This document shows, piece by piece, positions 27,577 through 36,381 of a DNA stretch of 64,000 bases. A program made the position numbers and the translations under genes. This stretch comes from Arcobacter sp. (GTDB lineage Bacteria > Campylobacterota > Campylobacteria > Campylobacterales > Arcobacteraceae). Each line of letters opens with the position of its first letter. Position 1 is the stretch's first letter. The notes beneath the pieces are model-generated. The model was not told the origin of the DNA. It did not search any database and was given only the letters and a program-made list of their open reading frames with translations. Location: contig JAIFNA010000002.1 of the NCBI GenBank assembly GCA_020048055.1, forward strand, positions 96,023 through 160,022, in the 5' to 3' direction.

Positions 27577-28751
27577 TAGGTCAGAGATGATGTTTGATAC
27601 AAATTCATCAAATTTTCATAAAAATTTGTAGTTTCAAAATCATCAAGCAAACCACTATTTAAAGATAATTGCTGATGAATTTTCTCTAATTTTTCAGATC
27701 TTTCAGGGAATAAATCACTTAAAATAATTGAACTTATCTCTTTTCTCACAAGTATCGCAGGTGGAATAATCCCTAGATAAAATAGCTCCATAATAGATTC
27801 GCTATTGTAGTGAATATGATGATGACTTCCGTGTGGACAGGCGTTTGTACTCACAAGTGTGCTACATTTATCACAATAAACAAAATTGCTCATAAGCTCA
27901 ATCTTAATATCAATCCCAACAATAGTATCTGCAATAGAACTAAAACATTTATCTTGATAAAATGCCCCAATTCCAGCTTTCTCTTTCCCAAGCATGAGTT
28001 CAGTACAGCCATAATTATGAGCAACTATTGCATTTAAGATAATCTCATTAAATCCCCCAAAAATATAGGTATTTTCCAATGGAATTAGCACAACTTTATC
28101 TTTTGGTAAAAAGTTATCGCAAAAATATTTAACTGTTTTGTATCTTGTCTTAAAGCTTAGTTCATCGTCAGTATAAGGTTTTAGTAAAAAAATAACTATC
28201 AAATCATTTTTAACAAGTGCCGTTCTTATAAGTCTTTCATGAATTCTATGAAATGGTTTTCCTGAGAGCATTATTGCTGAGATTGATTTTGCTTCAACAT
28301 TTGATATTGCTTGTTTTAAATCTGCTTTGTGTTTTTTTATGTCATCAAAATTTATTTCAAAATCCCCACAAACAGCATAATGTCCTAATCTTTGGTAAGT
28401 ATTTACAACTCCTGGATGTAATGGATTATTTGTCCCATAAATAAGTTTAACTCTCTCATCTTTATCAATCTTAAATACCTCATCACACATCAATGTACCA
28501 CAAATTTTCCCATCACAAACAAGGGTGAGTTTCTCACTTTTTTTTAAAGTTTCCAAAACTTTATGGTTTCTTTTGCCACTTGGAGCTAAAACAACAGAAA
28601 ATGGAAAGGTTGTCCCTTTATATTGTTTTGTTTTGTTTACTTCAAGAGATTCTTTATAGTTCATAAGTTTACCAACAGGATGGAGCAGTCCCTCTTTTAA
28701 AAGGCTAAGTGTCGCGAGTGCTTCTTGATCAATGTAGAGTGTTTTTTCCAT
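27576..28751 (-). CDS. Divergent ATP-sulfurylase (sulfate adenylyltransferase) homologue
   Basis: The 391-aa product follows the single-domain ATP sulfurylase plan: an N-terminal PUA-like part (LYIDQEALATLSLLKEGLLHPVG), YGTNNPLHPGV, the nucleotide-binding HxxH (His168 and His171 in KPFHRIHERL), and CDKCSTLVSTNACPHGSHHH near residue 310. Key residues are unusual. The canonical QxRNP motif that binds sulfate reads LSGKP, the AGPG loop reads AGIGAFYQ, and ISGTKIR near the end reads IHYNSES. It may therefore act on another oxyanion or nucleotide, or be inactive. No APS reductase or CysN/CysD is present around it. Confidence 0.72.
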   Translation of the reverse strand: MEKTLYIDQEALATLSLLKEGLLHPVGKLMNYKESLEVNKTKQYKGTTFPFSVVLAPSGKRNHKVLETLKKSEKLTLVCDGKICGTLMCDEVFKIDKDERVKLIYGTNNPLHPGVVNTYQRLGHYAVCGDFEINFDDIKKHKADLKQAISNVEAKSISAIMLSGKPFHRIHERLIRTALVKNDLIVIFLLKPYTDDELSFKTRYKTVKYFCDNFLPKDKVVLIPLENTYIFGGFNEIILNAIVAHNYGCTELMLGKEKAGIGAFYQDKCFSSIADTIVGIDIKIELMSNFVYCDKCSTLVSTNACPHGSHHHIHYNSESIMELFYLGIIPPAILVRKEISSIILSDLFPERSEKLEKIHQQLSLNSGLLDDFETTNFYENLMNLYQTSSLT

Positions 28752-28824
28752 TTTATCTCCTATCTTCTAAAATTTTGTATAATATCTTATTGTTGATAAA
28801 CATCTAATATTTAAAAGGTTAATT

Positions 28825-29904
28825 ATGTTAGTTCATATTTGTTGTAGCGTCGATAGTCACCATTTTTTAGAAAAACTTCAAGAGGAATTTCCGCGTGAGA
28901 AACTCATTGGATTTTTTTATGATCCAAATATACACCCATACAGTGAATACAAACTTCGTTTTTATGATGTTAAATATAGCTGTGATATTTTAGGAATCGA
29001 ACTAATTGAGGGTGAATATGATTTGGATGCTTGGCTAAAGCTTGTAAAAGGGCTAGAAAATGAGCCAGAAAAAGGGGATCGCTGTACTGTTTGCTTTGAT
29101 AGACGACTTGATGTGAGTGTTTTAAAGGCTAAAGAATTAGGTTGCAAAAAATTTACAACTTCTCTTCTAATAAGTCCAAAAAAATCTCAAGATAAACTTC
29201 AAATAATTGGTGATGATTTGGCAAATAAATATGGTTTAGAGTTTATTTTTAGAGATTATCGTTCAGGAAATGGTGTTGAGCTTCAAGGAAAAGCGGTAAA
29301 AGAAAATTCACTTTATAGACAAAATTATTGTGGTTGTTTATTTGGATTAACTACTCAAAGAGAGCAACAACAAAAACTAATTGACGAAATGATAAATCCC
29401 ATCACAAATCAAACTATGCCTGAATCAATCGAGGAGAGAATAGAGCTTTATAAAAAAAGAAATATTTTGCAAAAAGAAAATACTCCATTTAAAATTGTTA
29501 AACAAAGATTTTTAAACTACCGACTTCTAAGTGGTTATGTTAGTGTAAACAAAACCGTTATTCCATCTTATTTTTTAGCATACTCAACATTAAATAATAA
29601 AAAAACAGCTGGACAAATTGAGTACGAGATTAATAACATTTTTTATCTTAATAGAGACGAAACAAAATTGATAACTTTAAAACATTTCAACACCTTAACA
29701 AACAACGATTTTAAAGATATTTTTGAACTAAATAAAAATCCCATAAGTTTCGATGATGAACTACAACTTCGATTTGTTTTAACCAACAACCCTTTTGATA
29801 TATCATGTATCGTTGTGGTTGAAACTATCCCAAACAGCAAAGTTGAGATAACTTTAAATAGTAAAGTTTTTGAAGATGTTAAAGAGGTTATTGTTTTACA
29901 ATAA
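28825..29904 (+). CDS. queH: QueH-type epoxyqueuosine reductase with C-terminal extension
   Basis: QueH carries out the last step of queuosine tRNA modification, reducing epoxyqueuosine to queuosine with an iron-sulfur centre. Residues 1-185 hold the family pattern: HICCSVD (Cys6, Cys7), DPNIHPYSEYKLR, RCTVCFDRRL (Cys87, Cys90) and YRQNYCGC (Cys169, Cys171). The remaining ~175 residues are an extension I do not recognise, beyond the usual ~200-aa enzyme. It ends inside the 3' end of the convergent PDC-sensor gene (17-bp overlap). Confidence 0.88.
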   Translation: MLVHICCSVDSHHFLEKLQEEFPREKLIGFFYDPNIHPYSEYKLRFYDVKYSCDILGIELIEGEYDLDAWLKLVKGLENEPEKGDRCTVCFDRRLDVSVLKAKELGCKKFTTSLLISPKKSQDKLQIIGDDLANKYGLEFIFRDYRSGNGVELQGKAVKENSLYRQNYCGCLFGLTTQREQQQKLIDEMINPITNQTMPESIEERIELYKKRNILQKENTPFKIVKQRFLNYRLLSGYVSVNKTVIPSYFLAYSTLNNKKTAGQIEYEINNIFYLNRDETKLITLKHFNTLTNNDFKDIFELNKNPISFDDELQLRFVLTNNPFDISCIVVVETIPNSKVEITLNSKVFEDVKEVIVLQ

Positions 29905-30793
29905 CTTCTTTTATATTTTTGTTAGATTTTATTGGTTTTACTTTTTTTGAAAGAAATATAAATACCCCCAAAGAAATAATCAACAAAGATACTCCGCCAA
30001 TCAAATAGATTGCATTGATCATTTGTGAATAATCATCAAGTGCAATTTTAAAGACCACCATTAGAGACTCTATAAGCAATGCTATGATTATTGTAATTAT
30101 AAATTTACTAAGTACTTTGTACTCAATTCTACTATTTTTTGCGTAACTTTTAAAAACAACCTCTTGTTCTAGTATGGTTTTTGCTAAATCAAATATTGCC
30201 AACCCCAAAGTTAATGCAATAACTGGTTTAAAAATAGATTCAATCGATAATCCAGATTTAAAAAGTACCGAATCAACAAACTCAAAAAATGAATACCCAA
30301 CTGTAAAAAGTGCCAATAAAATCATCATACCGGCTGTTATAAAATAAAAACTCTTACTTATAAAATTAAACTCTTTGTGTATCTCGATAAGTCCCAATCT
30401 TTCAAGAAGAGCAACAAGTGTAAAATCAAGGAAAAAGATTTTATCACCCTCCTCTTTTATAACTGTGATACAAGTTTGTCCTGTTGCACTACTTATATAT
30501 GGGGTGCTAATAGCTATATCTTTACCATCAAAGTCCATCTTTTTAAGTAGATAACTCCTATCTCTTCCAATTGGAATTTTACTAATTTTTTTCCTATAAA
30601 TATTTGGTGATGTCTGGATAATAGTATCTTGGGTACAAACATAAACAAGCTCTAACGATGGAAAAACTGAATATAGTTTTTTAAAATTTTCACCTTCTCT
30701 GCTCCTTAAATCTCCAAGATTTAATATCGTTTCTTTTAAAAATTTCTCAATATCAGTCAAATTATTATTATAGACTTCTGTAAATTCTTGCAT
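29888..30793 (-). CDS. PDC/Cache-like sensor domain membrane protein
   Basis: The 301-aa product has a ~150-residue N-terminal domain resembling a PDC/Cache sensor (FPSLELVYVCTQD, IGRDRSYLLKKM, ISTPYISSATGQTCITVI), then four to five membrane helices and a short Lys-rich tail (SKKVKPIKSNK). No output domain (kinase, MCP or GGDEF) is present. No obvious membrane helix precedes the sensor domain, so which side it faces is unclear. It may hand its signal to a separate protein. Confidence 0.62.
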   Translation of the reverse strand: MQEFTEVYNNNLTDIEKFLKETILNLGDLRSREGENFKKLYSVFPSLELVYVCTQDTIIQTSPNIYRKKISKIPIGRDRSYLLKKMDFDGKDIAISTPYISSATGQTCITVIKEEGDKIFFLDFTLVALLERLGLIEIHKEFNFISKSFYFITAGMMILLALFTVGYSFFEFVDSVLFKSGLSIESIFKPVIALTLGLAIFDLAKTILEQEVVFKSYAKNSRIEYKVLSKFIITIIIALLIESLMVVFKIALDDYSQMINAIYLIGGVSLLIISLGVFIFLSKKVKPIKSNKNIKEVIVKQ

Positions 30794-30949
30794 TTTGTAA
30801 CCTTTATCTTCTTTAATTGTTTTTATTGTACATTTTTAGACACAACAAAGTATCTTTTGATTGTCTATTTTATAGCCAATCAATTTTTAATTATAAAATC
30901 AAGAAATTTTGTTATTATCAAAATAAAACAAATTAAAACAAGGTTCAAT

Positions 30950-31474
30950 ATGAAGCAAAAAGCTGTATTTCTCGATAGAGATGGTGTTATAAATATAGAA
31001 AAAGAGTATCTTTATAAAATAGAAGATTTTGAATTTATAGATGGCGTATTTGAAGCCTTAACATATCTTCAAAAGAAAGGATTTTTACTTTTTATAATCA
31101 CCAATCAATCAGGAATTGGGAGAAATTACTACACAAGTGGAGACTACATAAAACTTACAAAATGGATGATAGATATGTTTGACCTAAAAGGGATAAAAAT
31201 ATCTATGGTGGAGCATTGCCCACATGAGCCAAATGAGGATTGTGACTGCAGAAAACCAAAAATTGGAATGATAAAAAACATCTCAAAACACTACGATATA
31301 GATTTTGAAAACTCATGGTTAATTGGTGATAAACAAAGTGATATCTTATTTGGGAAAAATTGTGGCATTTTAAATACTATACAAGTTCAAAGTGGACATA
31401 GTTTTTCAACTAGTGAAGCAAAATATGTGATTGAAAAACTAGATTTAGACTCGATTGTAAATATTGTCATATAA
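30950..31474 (+). CDS. gmhB: D-glycero-beta-D-manno-heptose 1,7-bisphosphate 7-phosphatase (GmhB)
   Basis: GmhB is a HAD phosphatase of LPS inner-core ADP-heptose synthesis. I start it at ATG 30950 (MKQKAVFLDRDGVIN), with AAGG upstream. The frame is open for a further 54 codons but that part has no family similarity. The 174-aa product shows DRDG (Asp8, Asp10), ITNQSGIG, a zinc-binding HCPHEP...CDCRKPK cluster, and the WLIGDKQSDI motif. Histidinol-phosphatase-type HADs are close relatives, but the zinc loop and size favour GmhB. Confidence 0.87.
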   Translation: MKQKAVFLDRDGVINIEKEYLYKIEDFEFIDGVFEALTYLQKKGFLLFIITNQSGIGRNYYTSGDYIKLTKWMIDMFDLKGIKISMVEHCPHEPNEDCDCRKPKIGMIKNISKHYDIDFENSWLIGDKQSDILFGKNCGILNTIQVQSGHSFSTSEAKYVIEKLDLDSIVNIVI

Positions 31475-31504
31475 ATTTTGTTTATCCCAAATAGCCACTT
31501 AAGG

Positions 31505-31531
31505 AAGCAGTAGTTATAATCGCTACTGCTT
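31505..31531. other. Stem-loop between gmhB and dsbD
   Basis: AAGCAGTAG / CTACTGCTT (9 bp, 9-nt loop) follows gmhB. It is followed by A residues rather than T, so it is not a clean intrinsic terminator on either strand. It could slow transcription or stabilise an RNA end. Confidence 0.4.
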
Positions 31532-31589
31532 AAAAAAACAAAACAAATTAGTTTTATTTGTTTTCGCAAAATAAATACAAGGATACAAA

Positions 31590-33431
31590 ATGAAATGGAT
31601 TTTATCTTTTGCTCTTGCATTTCTCCCGCTTTTTCTAAATGCAAGTGATGATGGTTTTTTAGAGCCAAACAAAGCTTTTGTGATAAATATCGTTGAGAAG
31701 CAAGATAGTATAAATGTTGATATAAAATTAGACAAAACAATATATATCTATCATGATAAAACTACTGTTTTAATAAATGGAACTGATGTAACTAAAAAAG
31801 TTTTTACGAGAAAGCCAGTTGACCATGATGGCTTTATTGTTCATATGGGTGATTTTAACCTTAATGTTCCAAAAACACTCATAAAAGAAATTGTAAAAAA
31901 TGGCTCTTATAATGTAATATTTAAGTATCAAGGTTGCTCTATGGAGGGACTTTGTTATGCCCCAATGGAGAAATCATTTAAGGGTGTAATTAGTGATACA
32001 ATTAGTCAAGCTGAGGCACCACAAACAGTTGTAAATCCACTCGTTGCTGATGCAAATGAAACTAATACGACCACTGAAATGCCAATTGGTGCAGAAACAA
32101 ACTTGAGCGTATCAGAAAACCAAACAATCGAAGCAAATTCAACCTTGCAAGAGACACAAAAAGATGAAACAAGTTCAATAGCTGATATATTAAGTGGTGG
32201 AAATATTTTCTTGATTTTAGCCACTTTCTTTGGTTTTGGATTATTACTTTCACTTACACCTTGTATCTTCCCGATGATTCCAATCTTATCAAGTATCATA
32301 GTTAAACATTCAAGCGAAGATGGTTCAATGTCTGCCTCAAAAGGATTTATGTTATCTTTAGTTTATGTGCTATCAATGAGTGCTGCTTATACGATCGCTG
32401 GGGTACTGGCTGGTTTATTTGGTGCTAATATTCAAGCTATGCTTCAAAATCCAATTGTCCTTGTAGTATTTGCGGGAGTTTTTGTTGCCTTAGCATTTTC
32501 ACTTTTTGGATATTTTTCACTTGAACTTCCACAAAGCTTACAAAATAAAATAAACAATATCACAGGAAATAGCCAAAAACAAGGTGTTGCTGGTGTTGCT
32601 ATTATGGGATTTTTATCGGCCCTTATCGTTGGACCTTGTGTAGCACCACCACTTGCTGGAGCTTTAGTGTATATCGGGCAAACAGGTGATGCTGTACTTG
32701 GAGGACTTGCTTTATTTGTGATGAGTCTTGGACTTGGAATGCCCCTTTTAGCTGTTGGAGCGGGTGCTGGAAAATATATGCCAAAACCAGGCGGTTGGAT
32801 GGAAACCGTATCAAAAACATTTGGTATTGTGATGTTAGGACTTGCTATTTATATGCTTGAGAGAGTTTTAGATGATGTTGTAATTATCTACATGTGGGCT
32901 ATTTTACTCATTGGTGCAGCACTTTATCTGCAAGAATTTAAACACATCATCGCAAAAGTTATCACAACAATCATCTTTATCTATGGTGTAGTTGTGTTTG
33001 TTGGAGCTGTAAGTGGTGGAACAAATCCACTAAATCCACTTGAAAACTTCACTGCACCAAAAGGTGCAACTGAGCAATCAGGGGAATTACAATTTCAAAA
33101 TGTAAAAACAATAGCAGAACTTGATAATATTTTAGCAACTACAAACAAACCAGTAATGGTTGATTTTTGGGCTACATGGTGCGTTAGCTGTAAAGAGCTT
33201 GATAACCTAACTCTTACAGATGCTGGTGTAAAAAAAGCACTTGATGGATACACACTTTTAAGAGTTGATGTATCAAACAATACAAATGATGACAAAGAAC
33301 TTATGAAAAAGTTTAATGTTTTTGGACCACCTGCTTTGATGTTTTTTGACCAAAATGGGACACTTATACCATCAAAAAGAATAGTTGGCTACAAAAATCC
33401 ACAAGAATTTTTAGAGATATTAGCTAAATAA
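31590..33431 (+). CDS. dsbD: Thiol:disulfide interchange protein DsbD
   Basis: DsbD carries reducing power across the inner membrane to periplasmic thiol proteins, including cytochrome c maturation. The 613-aa product has a signal peptide (1-19, ending LNASD), an N-terminal immunoglobulin-like domain with the cysteine pair in CSMEGLCYAP, an eight-helix core with LTPCIFPMIPILSS and VGPCVAPPLAGAL carrying the membrane cysteines, and a C-terminal thioredoxin domain with FWATWCVSCKEL. All three redox pairs are present. A ~70-aa acidic/Thr-rich linker joins the first domain to the membrane part. Confidence 0.95.
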   Translation: MKWILSFALAFLPLFLNASDDGFLEPNKAFVINIVEKQDSINVDIKLDKTIYIYHDKTTVLINGTDVTKKVFTRKPVDHDGFIVHMGDFNLNVPKTLIKEIVKNGSYNVIFKYQGCSMEGLCYAPMEKSFKGVISDTISQAEAPQTVVNPLVADANETNTTTEMPIGAETNLSVSENQTIEANSTLQETQKDETSSIADILSGGNIFLILATFFGFGLLLSLTPCIFPMIPILSSIIVKHSSEDGSMSASKGFMLSLVYVLSMSAAYTIAGVLAGLFGANIQAMLQNPIVLVVFAGVFVALAFSLFGYFSLELPQSLQNKINNITGNSQKQGVAGVAIMGFLSALIVGPCVAPPLAGALVYIGQTGDAVLGGLALFVMSLGLGMPLLAVGAGAGKYMPKPGGWMETVSKTFGIVMLGLAIYMLERVLDDVVIIYMWAILLIGAALYLQEFKHIIAKVITTIIFIYGVVVFVGAVSGGTNPLNPLENFTAPKGATEQSGELQFQNVKTIAELDNILATTNKPVMVDFWATWCVSCKELDNLTLTDAGVKKALDGYTLLRVDVSNNTNDDKELMKKFNVFGPPALMFFDQNGTLIPSKRIVGYKNPQEFLEILAK

Positions 33432-33466
33432 CATCAAAGTTCAATTTGGCTAAAATTCCGCTTTAC

Positions 33467-33542
33467 GACCCTGTCGTCTAGCGGCCAAGGACATCGAGAC
33501 TTCATCTCGATAACATAGGTTCAAATCCTATTGGGGTCGCCA
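33467..33542 (+). tRNA. tRNA-Glu (anticodon TTC), CCA encoded
   Basis: A cloverleaf can be drawn: acceptor GACCCTG / TGGGGTC (two G-T pairs), D arm with CTAGCGG, anticodon stem TCGAG / CTCGA around ACTTCAT (anticodon TTC), T arm ATAGG-TTCAAAT-CCTAT, discriminator G and encoded CCA. Confidence 0.95.
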
Positions 33543-33598
33543 CAAACCAAAAATACACATTCAAAAATCTTTAACAATCAATATGAATCTATATAAAA

Positions 33599-35449
33599 TC
33601 ATTTTCCATCTAAATAAAAAATAATCTCAAAACAAGCACCTTTATAGCTTTTATTTTCATACTGATATTCTTCATTTTGCACAGTAATACTTGCATCGTG
33701 ATGTTCAGTAATTATTTTGTAAGTCATCGAAAGACCAATTCCAGTACCTATGCTTTGATGTTTTGTTGTAAAATATGGCTCAAATATCTTGTCAATTACA
33801 TTATTGGGTATTCCACCTCCACTATCTTTTATAGCTAATCTTAAACCATTGTCAAGTTTTATCGTTTTAATAAAAATAAATCTATCGCTATCGTTTGAGA
33901 TATTTTCCTTAATAGCATCTCTAGCATTATTTATAATATTTATAAAAGACTGAATAAGCTCATTTTCATAACCAAGAATCTCAACATCAAAGTCACAATC
34001 AACAACTAACCTGATATTATTGCTTTTCATAGCTGGATGAATAATAGAAATTGTTTTCTCAATAGTTTGTTGAACACTAATATATTTTTGTTCATGTGCA
34101 TCTTTGATAAAGTTTCTAAAATCATCTATCGTTTTTGAAAGATACTCAGTTTGCTTCATAATATCGTCCATTGCATCATTTATATTATAATCAGCAAGTT
34201 GATTATAGTCATTTCTAAACTGTATGCCACTTGCCAATGCACTAATAACACTCAAAGGCTGTCTCCATTGATGTGCAATGTTTCCTATCATCTCACCCAT
34301 TGAAGCCAATTTTGATTGTTCTTCAAAAAGTTTAAATTTTGTTATATCTTTCATTGTGATCAACATAGACTCTTTATCAGGCAATAAAGTTACAGCAAGA
34401 CTAACGGTTATTAGTTTATTATTAATGACACACCTTTTTTCATAATTATCAACGAAACCCTTTTCTGTCAACATTTTCATTTTTGAAATTGTAGTTTCTA
34501 GATCTTCTGGTAATGTAAGAGCAAAGCAAGAAGTTTGCAATAGCTCATTTTCGCTTAAGCCAGTAATATCACAATACGCCTTATTTACTTTTTTAAAATT
34601 TGTTTCCAAATCAAGTATCGCTATGCCATCTTTTGCTGTATCAAATATTGTTTGCAACTCACGTTTTTGAAATTCTAAATTTTCATTAGCTTCTTTTTCA
34701 GCAGTAAAATCTCTCCCTATACCAAGAATACCAATAATGTTTTCATCGTTATCAATCACTTTTGTTTTAATTGTCTTGGTATATTCTGTATGTCCATCAT
34801 TGGCAAATTTAAGCAATTCAAAATTACTAGCTGGTTTGCTTGAATTCAGTGCAATTGTATCGTGCTCCCTAAAAAAATCAGCGGTATGTTTATCGACGAA
34901 ATCGTAATCTGTTTTTCCTACAATTTCATCTTTACTATATCCATAAAGCTCCTCAAATCTTTTATTGCAAGTGACATATGAGCCATTTATATCTTTTAAC
35001 CAAACTAAATCAGGGATAGCATTTATTAGTGTTTTTAATTTTAAACTCTCAAAGGATAGTTTCTCATTAAGATCTTCTAGCTGTTTTTGAAAGTTTATTT
35101 TTTCACTCAAATCAATTGAGTAACCAAAAGTACCAACTACATGCCCAAAACTATTAAGTAGTGGCTTCTTAAAGGTTTCAAACCATTTTCGCTCATGATC
35201 AAATACTTCTTCTATAACTTTTTTTGAAACTTTTGATTTCATTACTAATTGATCATCTTTTTGATACTTCAAAGCCAACTCGTATGGCCAAATATCAAAA
35301 TCTGTTTTACCAATAATTAAATTTATATTATTTAATCCAGTTGCACTTACAAACTTATCATTAACGTCCAAAAAAAATCCATCTGCATCTTTAAGCCAAA
35401 CTAAAAATTCAAAATTATCTAATATATTTTCATAGTGAATTGATTCCAT
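33599..35449 (-). CDS. PAS-PAS-PAS sensor histidine kinase
   Basis: The 616-aa product has no membrane segment, so it senses in the cytoplasm. Three PAS domains (about 6-118, 137-250, 265-372) each show the family's DVNDKF / CNKRFEELYGYSKDE / VNKAYCDITG type segment. The H-box [17 protein letters not shown] has its phospho-His at 393. A HATPase domain (about 475-612) has the N box (NIINNARDAI), DSGGGIP and GTGIGLSMTYKI. No regulator gene adjoins it, so it is an orphan kinase. Confidence 0.92.
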   Translation of the reverse strand: MESIHYENILDNFEFLVWLKDADGFFLDVNDKFVSATGLNNINLIIGKTDFDIWPYELALKYQKDDQLVMKSKVSKKVIEEVFDHERKWFETFKKPLLNSFGHVVGTFGYSIDLSEKINFQKQLEDLNEKLSFESLKLKTLINAIPDLVWLKDINGSYVTCNKRFEELYGYSKDEIVGKTDYDFVDKHTADFFREHDTIALNSSKPASNFELLKFANDGHTEYTKTIKTKVIDNDENIIGILGIGRDFTAEKEANENLEFQKRELQTIFDTAKDGIAILDLETNFKKVNKAYCDITGLSENELLQTSCFALTLPEDLETTISKMKMLTEKGFVDNYEKRCVINNKLITVSLAVTLLPDKESMLITMKDITKFKLFEEQSKLASMGEMIGNIAHQWRQPLSVISALASGIQFRNDYNQLADYNINDAMDDIMKQTEYLSKTIDDFRNFIKDAHEQKYISVQQTIEKTISIIHPAMKSNNIRLVVDCDFDVEILGYENELIQSFINIINNARDAIKENISNDSDRFIFIKTIKLDNGLRLAIKDSGGGIPNNVIDKIFEPYFTTKHQSIGTGIGLSMTYKIITEHHDASITVQNEEYQYENKSYKGACFEIIFYLDGK

Positions 35450-35606
35450 TTTTAATTTTTCCTTTATAACTTATAAATTATATTACACTCGGGTTAAGAT
35501 GTAGATTATCGGTAATATTTATTTTAAAATAAAAATGGCAATAACTTGAAACAAAAAAATAAATCAATATTCTACAAACAATTGAATCAAAAAATTCTCT
35601 ATTAGT

Positions 35607-35792
35607 TTGGCGTTAAAAAATAAAAATATAACTTTTTTGATCTATCGACTGACTATTTTAGTAGTTCATTTGAGATTTAATAAAATTGAATTAGGATATA
35701 ACGATTTAATCAATTGCAAATATACTTGGATTGACGCAATTAATGAAAGTAAATTGAAATATCCAAAACCGAAAGAGTTACAAAATGTATGA
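35607..35792 (+). CDS. Doubtful 61-aa ORF in front of the holin gene
   Basis: A frame from TTG 35607 overlaps the holin start by 8 bp, a spacing typical of phage lysis cassettes. I see no ribosome-binding site before the TTG, and the product (mixed hydrophobic N-half, KYPKPKELQNV end) matches nothing I recognise. It could be the remnant 3' end of a lost phage gene. Confidence 0.22.
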   Translation: MALKNKNITFLIYRLTILVVHLRFNKIELGYNDLINCKYTWIDAINESKLKYPKPKELQNV

Positions 35793-36087
35793 CGCATATT
35801 GGGTTTATATTTATGTTTTAACACTTTCTATCATTGGTGGAACTGCCCACCATATTAGAAAAATTAAAAGTGGTATTATTCAAAGATTTTCATTTGCTGA
35901 GTGGTTTGGAGATATTTTTATAAGTGGTTTTGTTGGTTATCTTACTTATATGCTATCTAAACATTATGAAATTAGTTTTGAGTTAACAGCTGTTTTTATT
36001 GGTATTAGTTCGCATTTGGGAACTAGAGCAATTATTTTGTTTGAAGATATTATTTATAATAAAGCTAAGAAGCATTTTGAAGTTTAA
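35785..36087 (+). CDS. Phage holin, LydA / holin superfamily III type
   Basis: The 100-aa product has about three short membrane segments and the LydA-like pattern: IIGGTAHHIRKIKSG early, FSFAEWFGDIFISGFVGYLTY in the middle, and GISSHLGTRAIILFED near the end. Holins form the membrane lesion that lets phage endolysin reach the wall. No endolysin, capsid, tail or integrase gene is around it, so this is an isolated remnant or domesticated gene. It lies between tRNA-Glu and the tRNA-fMet/Gln pair, a common setting for phage integration. Confidence 0.72.
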   Translation: MYDAYWVYIYVLTLSIIGGTAHHIRKIKSGIIQRFSFAEWFGDIFISGFVGYLTYMLSKHYEISFELTAVFIGISSHLGTRAIILFEDIIYNKAKKHFEV

Positions 36088-36100
36088 AATTTGATTAAAT

Positions 36101-36177
<77 letters not shown>

Positions 36178-36186
36178 ACATAAGAG

Positions 36187-36262
36187 TGGATGGGGTAGAA
36201 GGATTCGAACCTTCGGAATGACGGTACCAAAAACCGTTGCCTTACCGCTTGGCTATACCCCA
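36187..36262 (-). tRNA. tRNA-Gln (anticodon TTG), CCA encoded
   Basis: Acceptor TGGGGTA / TACCCCA with the U1-A72 pair typical of tRNA-Gln, anticodon stem ACGGT / ACCGT around TTTTGGT (anticodon TTG), T arm GAAGG-TTCGAAT-CCTTC, encoded CCA. It is 9 bp from tRNA-fMet on the same strand, so they are one transcription unit. It would be the substrate of the GatCAB enzyme encoded in this window. Confidence 0.95.
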
Positions 36263-36381
36263 ATCATTTAAGTGGTGGAATTATAGTAAAAAAGTTTATC
36301 TTTGTCAAGGCTTTTTTCGATTAATTTTTATAATTTTTGATATACTTGTAAAAATTAACAATAAAGCAGAGATTATAAAAT

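Noticed and set aside
27576-28751. Evidence for a sulfate assimilation or sulfur oxidation pathway
   Set aside because: The catalytic motif is degenerate and no CysC/H/N/D, Apr or Sox genes are nearby.
30788-30949. Upstream 54 codons of the GmhB frame
   Set aside because: The hydrophobic lead-in has no family similarity, crosses the promoter region, and the ATG at 30950 begins exactly at the conserved HAD start with AAGG before it.
31505-31531. Stem-loop after gmhB as an intrinsic terminator
   Set aside because: It is followed by A residues on the plus strand, with no T-tract on either strand, so it is listed only as a stem-loop.
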